The notes beneath the pieces are model-generated. The model saw only the letters and a list, made by a program, of their open reading frames with translations. It had not been told where the DNA came from and ran no database searches. From Sanderia malayensis (taxonomy: Eukaryota > Cnidaria > Scyphozoa > Semaeostomeae > Pelagiidae): DNA of 64,000 nt. Of the stretch, positions 39,547 to 52,300 are shown in pieces (the first letter of the stretch is position 1; each line of letters starts with the position of its first letter). Position numbers and translations under genes: made by a program. The stretch covers positions 3,534,001 to 3,598,000 of the forward strand of contig RQOL01000861.1 in assembly GCA_013076295.1 (NCBI GenBank), given 5' to 3'.

Positions 39547-42500
39547 TCAGCCTCGCAACAGAGATAGATAGCCTGTGCAACAAAATGTGAGGTTAGATAA
39601 CGGTCATAAGATTTCATTTGTCAGCGAAGAATAAAGATTGCCTACATACCGCGGCATTTGCAAATCAAGCAGCCATGTTTGTCTCGTTCAAAGCCTCGTG
39701 TGCACGGTAACAAGCATATCCTCATTGGTTTGCAGACTACTGGGAGATATGGCCTCGTTGCTACAAGAAAATTCAACTCAATTAAAAGGACTTTTTGGAT
39801 GCTTGCATATACGTAGGTGAGAAACAGCAAGGTAAACTATGAACAGAAATTCTATTTCTGAAATACCTGGTCTAGGATTGGAGGAGACTGCCGTTTTTGT
39901 ACCAATGCAATCCTTCCATTCAGTCCACGTGATAAAGTCATCGCCATTTTTATCACACTCATAGCTTACTGCTGCTGCGCAGTCGACTGATATTCTCTGC
40001 CACCGCATCTTCACAATTCTCAGCTCGCCTTTTGATATCTTCGAGTCTTTGTCCAGATCCAACTGCTTGAATTTCCAATTCAGAACTCTAGTAGTCCTCG
40101 AGATTGACGTCATACTCTCCAGGAATTGTGTGCCAGCCGTTACTTTCCTACCTAAATGCAGTAAAAAGACATGGAATATTCTGGATTTTGGACATCTGTA
40201 AACCGCATACATTGAACGACACCAATGTACTGCACATTGTATGAACTCTATTGGATCAAAATAAAAGGAGACGCTATGCAGTAAGTGTGAAGCATAGATT
40301 TCGTAAACAAAATAACATCGCACAAACCTGATGCCTTCATTTCTTTTTCAATTTCTTGCAAAAACGTTTCGTCAAAATCTTTTCGTTGTTTCTCCGTGCA
40401 ACCTGCAAGGAATTAGGGCGTCAATCTTTTTGATAAGATAATTACATACGAGGTATATTGTCTCGGTGTTATTTTAGAAGTGTACTTATGAAGCATCTAT
40501 CACGCACCTTTATACGTTCGTCTTCTAGTGCCACCTACAAGAAAACATGGCATGTGAACATCTTAGCTCCATTGGATATTACATACAACGATGGCTACAC
40601 AAGGGTAAGATTTTTATGTGAGCGAATTGACACATACAATTCTGGAGCGGGATGCAACAGTTGAAAACGTTTTTTGTCCCAACATACCTGAGCAATCAGG
40701 CCTGCCTTGGGTCATCAATTTACTTGTCCCAGGAGTTTTTTGTCCCTGTTTGTTGACACACCAACAATAACCAGCTTGAATGTGACATTGTATTGGCTTG
40801 AATGTTCCATCATCGAAGCATCTTGGCACAAAATAGGAGCCTTTCTTCGCACGCCCGAATCTGGTGATGGCAGCGATAAGTGTCTTGAAGCATGATGCGT
40901 TAGCTGCAAACAGAAGAGACTTATGCATTTGATGCATGTTATCATTGCTAGACTATTGTGTTATTGGGATCGGGAGGCTGAAAACGATCAACTAAAAAAC
41001 GTCAGCAGACTTTACAGATGACGTAATAGAGCGTGTAAAACATGTAGCGTCAATTCTGCGCCTGGCATAGAGTCCGGAGTGTGAGTCAACCTTGTTCACA
41101 ACTTACCGACTTCGGAACAATTTGGCTTCTTAAATTTGACTGATGATCCGGGAATTGGTCGACCATCACTCGTCGAGCACCAACAATATCCAGTTGAGTT
41201 ATGGCATTGTATCTGGGAAAATGTTCCCTTTGATGTACACGATGGAACGTAAGTGTCAGAATAGGTGGGAACATTGCTGGATCTTTTTAATGCCCTTTCT
41301 TTCATCGTTTGACATTTGGTAAGTTCTAGAAAGTCAAGAATACGACAAAGCATTGAATAATGAAACTGTTTTCGTCACGAATGATACAGGAGCAGTCAAA
41401 CCACGGCTGTTTTACGGGGCCTCGTGGTCCACCGAGCAGAAACCTTGAGTTTCCAGATGCTCCATCCATTAGAAAGATTATTGACAGGGGGTGGAAAGGT
41501 CATGACATGAACGAAGCAAAGCATACGTCAATCAGATCACCACTCACCAGTTGAATGCATGCAGGTGAGCCATTCATTTAATGTTACTTTCCTGTCCTTG
41601 TTTTTATCGCAGTGTCGTATTAGTCGCCTCAGACACCGTTTATCGCCATAGTGCCTTCTTATTGCTCGCAGTGTTGGGTGCAGCTCTCTGCCACTCAATA
41701 CCCCATCTCCGTTCGTATCTGATATCGTAAATTTCCACTGCAAACAATTCATCTGGGCAGACTGCTCGATTACTCGATGATCTAGCAGAAATTGATGCAT
41801 CATAGGAAGATACTAAAACCACCACATTGCTGCTTTAATCAGTGGAATAGCCGCAGCGAAAATGTGAACTCGTAATTTTGATATCAGCTGTTCGAAGGAC
41901 AACCTCGTTTTGAATAAAGCAAACTTACCGGTTTTCACACATGGACTACCTCGTTCTCGCCCTTTTGGTCCATTTCTCTTGCGTTTCTCATTGAAAAATG
42001 ATTTGAGCACCATCTTTATCACTCCTGGGATGTCTTCCTCGCAACCTGTTGTGGGAAAATAATAACATTTGATTCGATTCATGCAGAAACCTATTAACCC
42101 ACACAACCTCAGATTATTCATAGCTAATAGCATACATAGGGTGTGTGCTTGAAATCTTGAAATCAAGTGTGTGGAAACCAAGCATTGACCGCGAATCCAT
42201 CCACGATGGCCTGCCGTTGTAACACGTTCTTTCACTAATAATCCATTGCTCAATATACGAGACCGATGTTGTCTAGCCTTATCTTACGAACACAATATCA
42301 TCTAGTCTAACGCGAACAGGGCCGTCTGTCTGGCTTTATTCCTCTCAACGGTCTTTCATAACGGTCAGAAGTCAACACAACCACAATGATTCTTCGATTG
42401 AATGGACAGACAATGCCCGATGGAATTTTGAAATGTTCAAAGAAGCAATTCCTGGGCCTGGAAACAAGATTCTAAGCACCCACACAGCTGAGACGTGAGA

Positions 42501-43965
42501 ACCTTTCTGTGATCTGAGCCAGAATAAAGTCTTTAACTCGCAATATAAAGGTTGAAGCAAATCAGGCCTGGAAACCAGATTTTAAGCACCCACACAACTG
42601 AGACGCGAGAACATTTGTGTGATCAAAGCCAGAATAAAGTCTTTTAGATTAACTCGCAATATAAAGGTTCTCGTTGTTTATGGTGAGCTAAGCTAATCGA
42701 GATTTGTTCGAAATTTGGTTGATACAGCGTTGGTTCATACGACCAGAGGGTGTCACAAAGAGAATGCGTTTTTTAATACGATGTACTCACTTTTACACAC
42801 CCCTCTGTAAGCTGGTTCAACATCTTTCCCGTTGCACTTATCATGTCTCAGCATACACATGTTATTGTATGTCTTCAGGTTCGTTCCACAAACCGGTCTT
42901 ACTGGAATTGCCGGGCAAGGACGTCTACCTTTACACGAATCAGTGCTCACCTGAATAGAAGAGATAACAGGTTAGGTCAGTTAGTTTTAGTTAGTGAGTT
43001 TTAGTTAGGTGGGTTATTTTGGTCCCATGTTATATGAACACAGTTGTGCATGTGAAACATGAGACCAAATAATCAGTCAAATTGATTATGTGAAGTGTTC
43101 TGACTAATTCCAACCAATTAAAGACATGTTGTCTATTTTTGTTTGCCATGTTGAGAACTTGAATGGTCCTGATATCAAAACCAGGCTGCCTCGAGTTCAA
43201 ATTGTGTGGGAAGAGAGCCTCGCTTTCGTGTTTGTGTTTACCAACTTCAGTCATTAAAAGAGGTCGGTTTTACGAAAAACTAACAATGATTTGTGACTTT
43301 CGGCACGCAATTACGGTCTGTCAAACTAAATAAACACATCATAAATATCAGGCTCGTTCAACAGAAAAGCAAAAAGATTTATTGCTCGACAAAATTTTTA
43401 ACTGTTTCGCAAGTCGCATGAGTTTCGGAAGACCCCCAGTGAATTAGAAAATTTACGACCTGCTCCTTGAAGTGGAAAAAAGTGCTTCCATCTTTCCTAT
43501 AATTTTATGGATTTTTGTGTGATTAATGATAGCTGATGAATAATAAATATTCCATGGGCAGAAATGGAAAGCCTGCCCGGGTTGAAAATACTTGCAGAGG
43601 GGCTCAGATGTATGCTTAATTCGTAACTGTAACTCTTGTCGTTATTACAGTTTGCATCTTTTTATTAGCGTGGTTTATGAAGTTATTCGACAGATTGAAT
43701 CGGTAGACAAAAATTTAAGCAAGAATATAACACTGTATGGAGAGTATTGTTTGTTTTATAAATGTATATAATGTTTATAAAGCAGAAGAGATGTTTATCA
43801 AAATCGAACTGGATTACAAATTATTAAACCGCGAGCATAGATTATAAAAGGTTTTACCATACAGGAAATAAATAGTCCTAGGGATATGTAATGACTTATT
43901 TCACTTACCGCTTGTTCGATGAATAGAGACGCCAATAAAATTTGTTTTAATAAGATCAGAATCAT
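39547..43965 (-). CDS. Mosaic secreted SPARC/SMOC/testican-like protein: Kazal - EC - Tg1 - Tg1 - EC - antistasin
   Basis: Predicted secreted calcium-binding matrix protein, 508 residues. Exons: 43909-43965, 42791-42950, 41929-42045, 41548-41781, 41107-41325, 40688-40903, 40508-40534, 40328-40402, 39867-40151, 39650-39760, 39547-39572; 1,527 nt, all phases close. Signal peptide MILILLKQILLASLFIEQA (1-19). Kazal/follistatin-like module (20-73; VCGTNLKTYNNMC). First EC-like module (73-190) has EF loops DTNGDGVLSGRE and DKNKDRKVTLNE. Two thyroglobulin type-1 modules (190-263, 263-335) each carry QC and CWC. Second EC module (344-464; CTEKQRKDFDETFLQEIEKE) has EF loops DLDKDSKISKGE and DKNGDDFITWTE. 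The last module (464-501) has antistasin spacing C-x5-C-x3-C-x2-G-x3-D-x2-GC-x2-C-x-C. Every intron after the first is phase 1. Testican has Kazal-EC-Tg1 and SMOC has Tg1-EC; this gene looks like both joined. The acceptor at 41781 was chosen by phase and EF-hand frame. Confidence 0.85.
42455..42672. repeat. Tandem duplication (about 111 bp period) in SMOC-like intron 2
   Basis: GCCTGGAAACAAGATTCTAA near 42456 is repeated as GCCTGGAAACCAGATTTTAA near 42567. The copies share CACCCACACA-CTGAGACG, CCAGAATAAAGTCTTT and AACTCGCAATATAAAGGTT. Intronic and non-coding. Confidence 0.85.
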
Positions 43966-46275
43966 CTCTGAAACCTCAATGAAATACTCCCGCGATTAAA
44001 AGGCTATTTTCTTGCCAAAGTGATTTTGTATACGATTAGAAAGTTAAATCTCCACTTCTCTGCTCCTCGGCCAATTTCTTCAACTGATTCAATCGTCTTG
44101 GAATGAAAAATTGTCTCCAAAAGACAATATTTTTAAATATCCAGCAACCTCTTCCCTTACAATATGATCCTCCCTCGTATCGAATATTTTCCCTGCGTAA
44201 CGCGGTCACGGCCTTTGCATACGTTTCACATCAATGAACCTTAGACCAATGATATGTTTCTGCAAACTGCCCTACACTGGTTTTTGATTTTGAAGATCAG
44301 TTAATAACTGAAACATAGAAATTGGATAATGGCTAACACTGGCGCCAAACAATAATGGCGGTAGACAGAACGCGAAAACAGGCCTCCGCGAGTCAAAGAT
44401 GGAAAATTAAAATCGACAGAATCTCGAAGTGAGTACTTGCATCCATATAGAGAATTATATTTGTAGCGTGCTTTCTTTCAATTGATAATCGCCCTCAATT
44501 TTTAGTATGCAACTAATAGGGTATCGTCCACTCCACCCACCTGAGCTCGCAATAAAAATTTGGGTAAACAGAATTCCAACGTTTACAAAGCTTGCTTGAT
44601 TTACGAGACAGGTCTTTTGACGATATAATGTGACAGATATGCACATGTGCATTAATGTATTTTCCGTGATACCATTAACAGCATTTGCTACATTCCTTTC
44701 ATTTTATTTTTTTTATTGCAGCAGTGACAGTTGAGGATGCCCGCAGCACTGTATGTATTCCGTGATTCTTTGAAGCAGTTTGATATTGGTTTTCGTCTGA
44801 TGCTCAGCATCTAACGAATTTCTGCTACCTGAAGGCTTCTCTCTTCGATAAATGCTTGTATCACTCTGTTTATAATAGCCTTTTGGCACTGGAGATCTCT
44901 AGAACGTGCACATTAGTAGACTCTTTTCTTCTCACATGTATTTTATACACGTTTAACCATTCCTGTCTCGTCTCTTTGCTTCCAACTCCACTCCACACGC
45001 CGTTTCTTCTGTCATTCATTTTCGTCGTCTTCATCTATTGTCATGTATCCACAAGGTTTAATTAAACACTTCTGTCACTGGCCAATCAATCATTAGAAGA
45101 CACACGTGATTCTTATTAAAAGGAGATCAGCTGGGGTCAGGGTGGATTCGCATTCTCTATAATCATTTGTAAAATATAATAATAATTTGGACTGGACTCC
45201 TTCTGGCATTTCACAGATGAAGAAGAATGAACAACTCTGGAGTCCTCGTACAAATAAAAAAGCAAAGCTCACAAAAACAAGGCAGCAAAAAAGGATTCGA
45301 AGGCAAACAGACACTGCCCAGTTCTAGGGCGCTTACCCAACGTATGTAACAAGTACGTCACTGTTTATTCGGCCCTTTTGTCTTCGCATTCCCCACCACA
45401 TCATCTTGGCACTGCAAAGGAACTAATGATCACATCTGATACTCTAAAGATGACGCTGTGAGCATGTGACATTGGCAACTTTTGACCCGTTTGAAGAAAT
45501 GTCTGCCATGATGGCGCCCGCCATCTTGCTGTTGAGGAAGTGTCATCTTGTTGCCACTTTTGTGAATGGTTATGAGCATGGCGGATAAAAATAGAACAAG
45601 CGGCTCGAGTTGAATCCTGTGCAAAGAAACTTCACATTTTCGTCATGCTTGCGAACTTTGATCGAGAAGGTGAATAACATTTTCCTGTCGCACCAATTAA
45701 CACACTCGAAATTATTTGCTCAAGACGGTCTTTGTTTGGAATGAACCTCGATTGAATGGAAAGAACTGTGATACAAAGGTCCTCGGATATCTGCTGCACG
45801 AGAGATGGCCCAACACTGGTCACAATCTGTTGAACATCATTTAACTCGAACACCATTCAACTCGAACACACGAAAACACTGCACCTCATTTGAGATTTAG
45901 ATACATTCAATTATGTCAAATGCTGAGGTGTTTTGGAACTCATATACATACCAAAGAAGTGTAGAGGCAGGTAAAAAAGGCAAGCAAACATTTTTTAATT
46001 TCATAAATTTGATTTCACGTCAATTTAAGCACTCCTCGTCTCTTTTAGCTTATTCCTCAACATTGGCCAAAACATTAAGCATCAACCCCCGGAAAATTCA
46101 TTTAATAATTCTAACGAGCAATACGATTGGACACATTGTCAGAAGGTACGGCTATATATCGTATCATGTCAACAAAGGTATGTTTCAATTTTTGCTTTTT
46201 GAGTTATTATAGAGCAATAGCAAACACAGCTACTTGATAATTGAGTGAAAATTCCTGGTGTACCCATGGGGCAAA
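43966..46275. other. Poorly coding intergenic stretch between SMOC-like gene and DNAJC4
   Basis: About 2.3 kb. It must contain the SMOC-like promoter (left) and the DNAJC4 3' UTR (right). Small open frames exist (minus 45632-45856, 74 codons; plus 45913-46212; plus 44355-44432, 25 codons) but none resembles a known family. The minus frame at 45856 and the plus frame at 45913 face each other across about 56 bp, with a repeated TGTTCGAGTT motif at the minus start. I see no firm gene here. Confidence 0.4.
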
Positions 46276-47840
46276 CTAAGTCACTTCTGCCAACTCTTTG
46301 TCTTTTTTTTTCGAAGATGCAGCGGCAGCGAAGAGTTTTAGCTGTTGCTCCGGTCCATTTACCCTGGAAAACAAATTGAATCAGTTACACCCTGGAAGCA
46401 ATAAAGTTTCTGTCGCATTTGGCGTTGATTAAACATCTTTCAGCGGGTGACATGCATATAATATCGGTCGCAGACAAACACACCTGGCTTTTTCTCGAGC
46501 TATTTGATACGACCGGTGACTTTCTTTGTTAATTTTCTCTGCATTTCTTTCTAACATATTCTTGATGACCCTGAAAAGATTTTAGCCATGGTTCAACACG
46601 ACGCTAGCAAATACAGGCGCACTAATGCCACGCAATAAACGATGCTATTTCCATGGATATGGCCCATCAAGGCATTGCAAAATCTATAGCGGCAACTTAC
46701 GATATGCGAAGCACCGAAACGCATCCTCCAGCGAACATGAAAGCCAGTGCAGCGGCAATTACATATTTGTTCCACGAGCGCCGTTCATCTTTGTACTTGG
46801 CTTGAGTGAACTGGAAGTCCCTTTTGAAAATGAAAACATGAGCAGATTGGATTAAGTTCTATTAGTATAGCATGGCTTTTGTAAAGAAAGAGGAAAGGAG
46901 TTTATGAAAAGTACGATGCAGAAACGAAAGGGTGCGGCATGGGTTTAAAGATAATTATCTTTACACAGATTTGTAACCTGAAAATTGCAGTGTATTCCTT
47001 TTCATCGAAAGCATATGTATAGGTCTCTTCTGTTGATCTGAAATTGAGATATCGTCAATACATCATTAAAAAATTTTTCAGTTCCACCAAAACAGCTGTT
47101 GTTTGGATGTTTTGAGGGACGCATGGAGGATGATAAACGTATTGTATCATCGCATATGACTTACGTGTAGCGTTCTTGTCCATAAGGGCTGTTGTGTGAC
47201 GCATTTGCTGTCGTTTGGTAGCTTCTGAATCCAGTGGCCTTCAGCTGGTCATATGTCGATCTCTTCTCGGCATCTCTCAGAATGCTGTACGCTTCATTCA
47301 ACTAACAACAATACATTCTATTTGTAGAAGAAGCTAATTACACGAACATAACATGAAGTAGTTGCAAGCAAATAAGAAGCTTGGACATTGTCAGTGATTT
47401 AGATGAAACGCATTTTATACAGCTCGTTGGCTGATTTCTAACCTCAACAAATTGTTCATGAAGGTTTGGATTACTGATGTTCCTATCGGGATGAATCTAG
47501 TGGAGAGAGAATAAAGAAGTTTTATGCACGTAGTAAGTATTACGCTTCGAGGGATGTTAAGTATAGGTAATGGAACCAAATATTTTTATGAAAATATTGA
47601 AATTATCAGAAGATATGCAAAGGAAATGCCAACTTTTTTTGTTTTCGATACGAATGCTTCTTTGATTTCCGATCTGGTTGCACTTTTGGATACTTCCAAA
47701 ACATCATAAGGACATTTGTTTAAGCTGAGGTTCGCAAGTGACTTGCATCTGTTATGAGACAGAGAGCGGGTGCTATGAGTCATTGGGAAGCTTTTCGGAT
47801 AAAATATTACAGTTATTACATTATTTGTGCATACGACCAA
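46276..47840 (-). CDS. DNAJC4: DNAJC4-like J-domain membrane co-chaperone, 7 exons
   Basis: An Hsp70-stimulating J-domain protein with a single membrane segment, 250 residues (vertebrate DNAJC4 is about 240). Exons: 47634-47840, 47443-47496, 47165-47301, 46978-47037, 46701-46820, 46484-46570, 46276-46363; 753 nt with consistent phases. The J domain spans about residues 43-110: CPYDVLEVSKSATRSEIKEA, then the catalytic HPD at 71-73 (IHPDRN) and helix III/IV (LNEAYSILRDAEKRSTYDQL). A hydrophobic helix (about 171-190, YVIAAALAFMFAGGCVSVL) is followed by a charged tail ending KKKDKELAEVT. An alternative start at Met20 (47783) would remove a short hydrophobic leader. The DNAJC4 assignment rests on domain order and length. 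CEP128 starts on the other strand about 1.5 kb away. Confidence 0.83.
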
Positions 47841-49304
47841 GGTATACTACCTCTTTATTATGAAGCATCTGCAACAAGATGTTACCAGTCCGTTATTTGC
47901 TCTTGGCAGGAGAACTCTGCCATTCATAAAGTGCATCTCACCTAAGATAGATATAGGATACATTTTTGGTTGAATGATTTCATTTTATCTGCATGGCCCT
48001 TATAATATCATTTTTGCACCGTAGTGGATGGATGATGCGATACGGGGATGTGGGGTACATTTTATTTTATTTCATGGCCTAGGTACTTTATTAGGCGATA
48101 AAAATAAAGGAGAAGGAGATAAAAGTAATTAATCGACTTTGGCCTAGACAATAAAATGAACATGCTCACCTGTGTTGTAATGTTCGTTTATTTTGCAGAT
48201 AATCAAATCAACTGTTATTTTGGGTGAGATTGAAAACTGGACAAGCAATAAGGGACAAGCAAGCAATTTCTTTACGTAATCTGTCTCTCGTCTAGCGAAT
48301 CATGATGATTATTATCAATCAAAACAACAACAAAGTAAGCCATGCTTCATTTGCCTCGTCTGAAAACAATTGACGACGCGACAGTGGCCTCATATTCAGA
48401 TATCGGCGGTTTCTTCGAAGGGATCGAACGCGCAAAGCTCCGTGCAGCAATCAAAATGGAGGAAGAAAATTTTCTAAACGACTTCAAATGAAAGCACTCT
48501 TCGGGGATATTTGCTCGAAAGCTCCGACTATATCTCGAGGTAATAGTTCAACAATTAATCTTCATGTTTTTATTCATGCATTGATATTTTAGTTGCAGTT
48601 TTATGAAACTTAATTGGGGGTCAATTCGTTTTGAATGCAAATCTGTATTTAATCCTATTTTGACCTCTGGCTGTTTTACAAAGAAACCAACAATGAACAA
48701 TAATTTTCATGTAAACTTTACAATTAACGTTCAGACAAGTTAATACCTATTATAAAAGCCATTTTTCTGCACCAACAAGGCCTTTTGTATTTATTTTCCG
48801 TGTTTTCATTAAAATTAAAAGGTAAATGTTTATTTATTTCTACGTGTAGTAGCTGGAATATTTATTAGGCCCGGCAAGGTATGTATTTTTGGAAATGGGC
48901 ACCTCCTTTCAGATTTGTTGCACAATTTTCAATGCCATTTTTGGACTTGATTTTCCATCCAATGTTTGCTCTATGTTCTCTCTCGCACAATATATTAATT
49001 ATGCAAGAAATCTTTTATGCTTTCCTACAGAATTTACATCACAGATTACAATCAATTTTAAATAACAACACTTAAATGCACCTGCCATCTAATTGGCAAG
49101 AATAATTGTGGCTCTCTTTTTTGTTTATTAGCCATTGCATCAGATTTCCATTTTGCATTTTGTAATAAGCAAGAAAACATTTTGGTCAGGCTTATCAGCA
49201 CTTCAAAACTGATTGCATAAAATTTTCATTCAGAACTATATCAAGTACATACTTTGGTCAGAGCTTGTAAAATTAAACTCTTTCTGATTTTTATTTTTGG
49301 AAGG
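47841..49304. promoter_or_regulatory. Divergent region between DNAJC4 (-) and CEP128 (+), with probable CEP128 5' UTR exon
   Basis: About 1.46 kb between two opposite start codons. A GC-richer segment at about 48360-48539 ends in CTCGAG followed by GTAATA, a plausible donor, so it may be the non-coding first exon of CEP128. It contains a 12-codon upstream reading frame (ATG 48456-48458, stop 48489-48491). The remainder is AT-rich with no coding sign. The 3' splice site for the first coding exon lies immediately before the CEP128 ATG (GGAAG then GATGACC). Confidence 0.45.
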
Positions 49305-52300
49305 ATGACCTCTCAGTATGAAGAAGATAGGATTGTTGGAAAAGTGGATGAGCTGGCTGCATCATTGCATGCCACAACAGACGTACTCTCAACAGCTGAT
49401 AGAATGCTTGGTCATTACAGAGACATGAACAGGGAGCAAGATATTGAAATAGCAAGGGTTTGTGCACTAGGGTTGATTACCTTCATAGTCTTATCACAAT
49501 CATGGTCATGATAATACGGCATGATCATCACAGTGTTATGACCATGATCGACATGATAACATCATATAATGGTGAATATTTGATTGTTTTAGTTGAATCA
49601 AGAGCTGGCAACAGTGAGGCATTCTGATGCTCCTACTGGAAGGGGAAGAAAAGGAAGGAACCTGCCAAAGACTCCCTCTTTTGTAAGATTGTCAATCCAT
49701 ATCTATTTACCTGCTTTGATTGTGCATTTAGCATGATGTTACTACTATTTTTGGAAGCATTTAGTATGATGCTACTGCTATTTTTGGAAGCTCTGTTCTA
49801 TACTTGTCACAGTGGATTGTATTATTTTAGTCTGATCTGGACGAGAGAAGAAAGCCGAGATCAAGCAGAGTCAGATTCACAGAAGACGAAGATTCAGCCT
49901 CTGAGGTAATCAATCTACACTATTCACACGCTGAGAAAGAGAACATTTTGAGTTATGATTATGATTATGACTATTACAATATTGATGGCTCATGATTATT
50001 ATTATGGATTCTGTTACAGCTGGAAGAGTTTGAATCTGCCATTCGTGATTTGAACCGAAAGCAGGATCGCTTGCAGAGAGAGATGCGACGCGACAGAAGA
50101 AGACGATCGAAGTCAGTGATCTATTACTGTATAGTGTTAAATACTTGAGTTTTGTGGGTGATATAAATGCGATCTGATTGATATTTTCTTGAATTGAATC
50201 GTGCAAGAACGCCTTTGATCAGTAGGACCGAGAATTGAGTGATGTTTCTTAAGAAGGTCCGATCGTGAAAATTCGAGTTGTATCGACGCTATTGAAATGT
50301 CTGATTGTCTTGATTGTTAGTGAGCTTCGAAGTCTGGCCGACGCGCCAAGAAGAGATTCAAGCGATAGCTTAGTGGATCTGAAGTTATCAGAAATACAGC
50401 AACAAGTAGGAATTGAAAAACCTTTTCTTTCCATAACTGTTTCGTTTACATTTGCGATTTTATTGCTGTACAGTCAACTCTGTCTAATTCGAACACCCCG
50501 GGGAAGCGTGAAAATGTTCGAATTACAAAAAGTTCGAATTATAGAGGTTTGTTTTATAAGAATTGGTTCATTAGTGATCCTTGAAGGGACAGAGAATTTA
50601 CTTCGAATTAGATAGAGTTTGAATTAAACGAGTTCGAACTATGCAGATTTGACTGCATTATGATTTGTTGTAAAATTCTTCTTGTTTTCTTGATTAGCTT
50701 CAGCGTGATAAAAGAAATAAGCGACGCAGGCAAGACACTGTGGAGCAATTGGCTGATGAAATTCGACAGATTAGGGTAAGCTATCTACCATGGATAATGA
50801 GACAGTTGATGGTGCAACTTGTTACGTTGTATTGAGATATTTTTTGGCATTGCATATGAGCGAATTTATCATTTTCTTTGTTTGTAGAGCATTGTTCAAG
50901 ATCGGGATGTTAGAGACGCCACAATGCCAAGATCTGATTTGAGGTAACGGGTAATGCGATGTCTAGGTGACTTGACCAACCATTAAGCACATGTCAGTTC
51001 AGTAAAGTCTTATTATGTTCTGTTTGCAGTACGCGTTCTCGTTTGGAAGATGAGCTAGAAAGAGAAAGATCATTGCGAGACCAAGAAACGGTAAAAGTCA
51101 AGTTTATGCGCTTTCTTGTTAAAGGCTGACACCTTATAATGTCTTATGAGGTTTCAGTCTTTGAATAAAGACACTATGAGGTATTACCCCTTGTGGAAGC
51201 ATGCGAATTGCTTTCATGGATCTGTTTTTGTCACTAGATATCTGATCTTCGGCGACAATTGCGACAAAGAGAGGACGATCAAGAGCGATTAATCTCCCAG
51301 GTGAAAAAGTCCAAGGCGAATACAGAAGAAGTGGAGGCGAATCTACAAAGATCGAAAATAAAAATCGATGATCTCGAAAGCAGAGCGGAGAAAGGACAAC
51401 AGGAGAAAAGGAAACTAGAAAACGACCTCGAAACGCTAAGGGATCAGGTAAAATATTTTCATGTAATAGATAGAGGGGTGCATTGGTTGACTTAGTGGCA
51501 AGGAATTGCTTGCTGACACATTCAATAAATGACCTGAGTTTTATGTTTGAATTAAATATGCATATGCATGGTTATTGAAGAGATTTGCTTGTTTCTTGCT
51601 GTGGTTAGGTTAGCAAGATTCGGAATAGCAAGTCTGTCATGAAAGAAATTTTTGATGCTAAAGATGTTGCTGTTTTGAAATTAAAAGCGACTATGGTTTA
51701 TTTCTTTTTTGTGTTTCAGAACACGCGATTAACACGCGAGAATACCGAGCTTGCGACTCAGTTAAACGTGCTTCGCGATAAGAAGATTGTGCCAGATGTC
51801 TACGCAAGCGATCTGCAAAGGAAGATCGACGACTTGGAATATAGACAGGAACGAAGCACGCAAAAGTTGACCCAGTTCAAAAATGAAAGTGAGCGAAAAG
51901 ACGTTCTGATTGACAGATTGAAGTCACAGGTCTCTGAACTGACGGAACGCACGGACAAGGCTGAATTCGAAAAGAGAAAATACATAACGGAGCTTGAAGA
52001 AGCAATGAAGAAGTTGAGAAATTTGGTAAGGAATGAAGAAGATCTGAAATCATTGCTGCTAGAGAGAGATAAGGATTTGAAAGATAGTGAAGAAAAAAGA
52101 CAGGAATTGAAGTCGAAAGCCCTTGAAGCTGTTAAAGAGTAATTATGATTGACTTTAAGTGTTTTATTTTGTCACTGCTGATTAGCAAGCTTTCGTAGCA
52201 ACTGTGACATTTGTAGGACAAGCACTGAGTTAATCTTCATTGGTATTTTGCAGATACCGATCCAAGTGTCGTGATTTGGAAAGAGATAAGAAACGTTTGC

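Noticed and set aside
41640..41825. Alternative frame (61 codons) in the SMOC-like EF-hand exon
   Set aside because: The overlapping frame carries the two EF-hand loops and joins both neighbours in phase; this one ends in a stop and has no domain.
44355..44432. 25-codon plus ORF (MAVDRTRKQ...) with a donor-like end
   Set aside because: No second exon keeps the frame open; too short to support as a gene.
45913..46435. Three-exon plus-strand gene (45913-45970, about 46051-46176, about 46319-46435)
   Set aside because: Phases can be made to fit, but the third exon is the exact antisense of the last DNAJC4 exon and the peptide matches nothing I recognise; chance is more likely.
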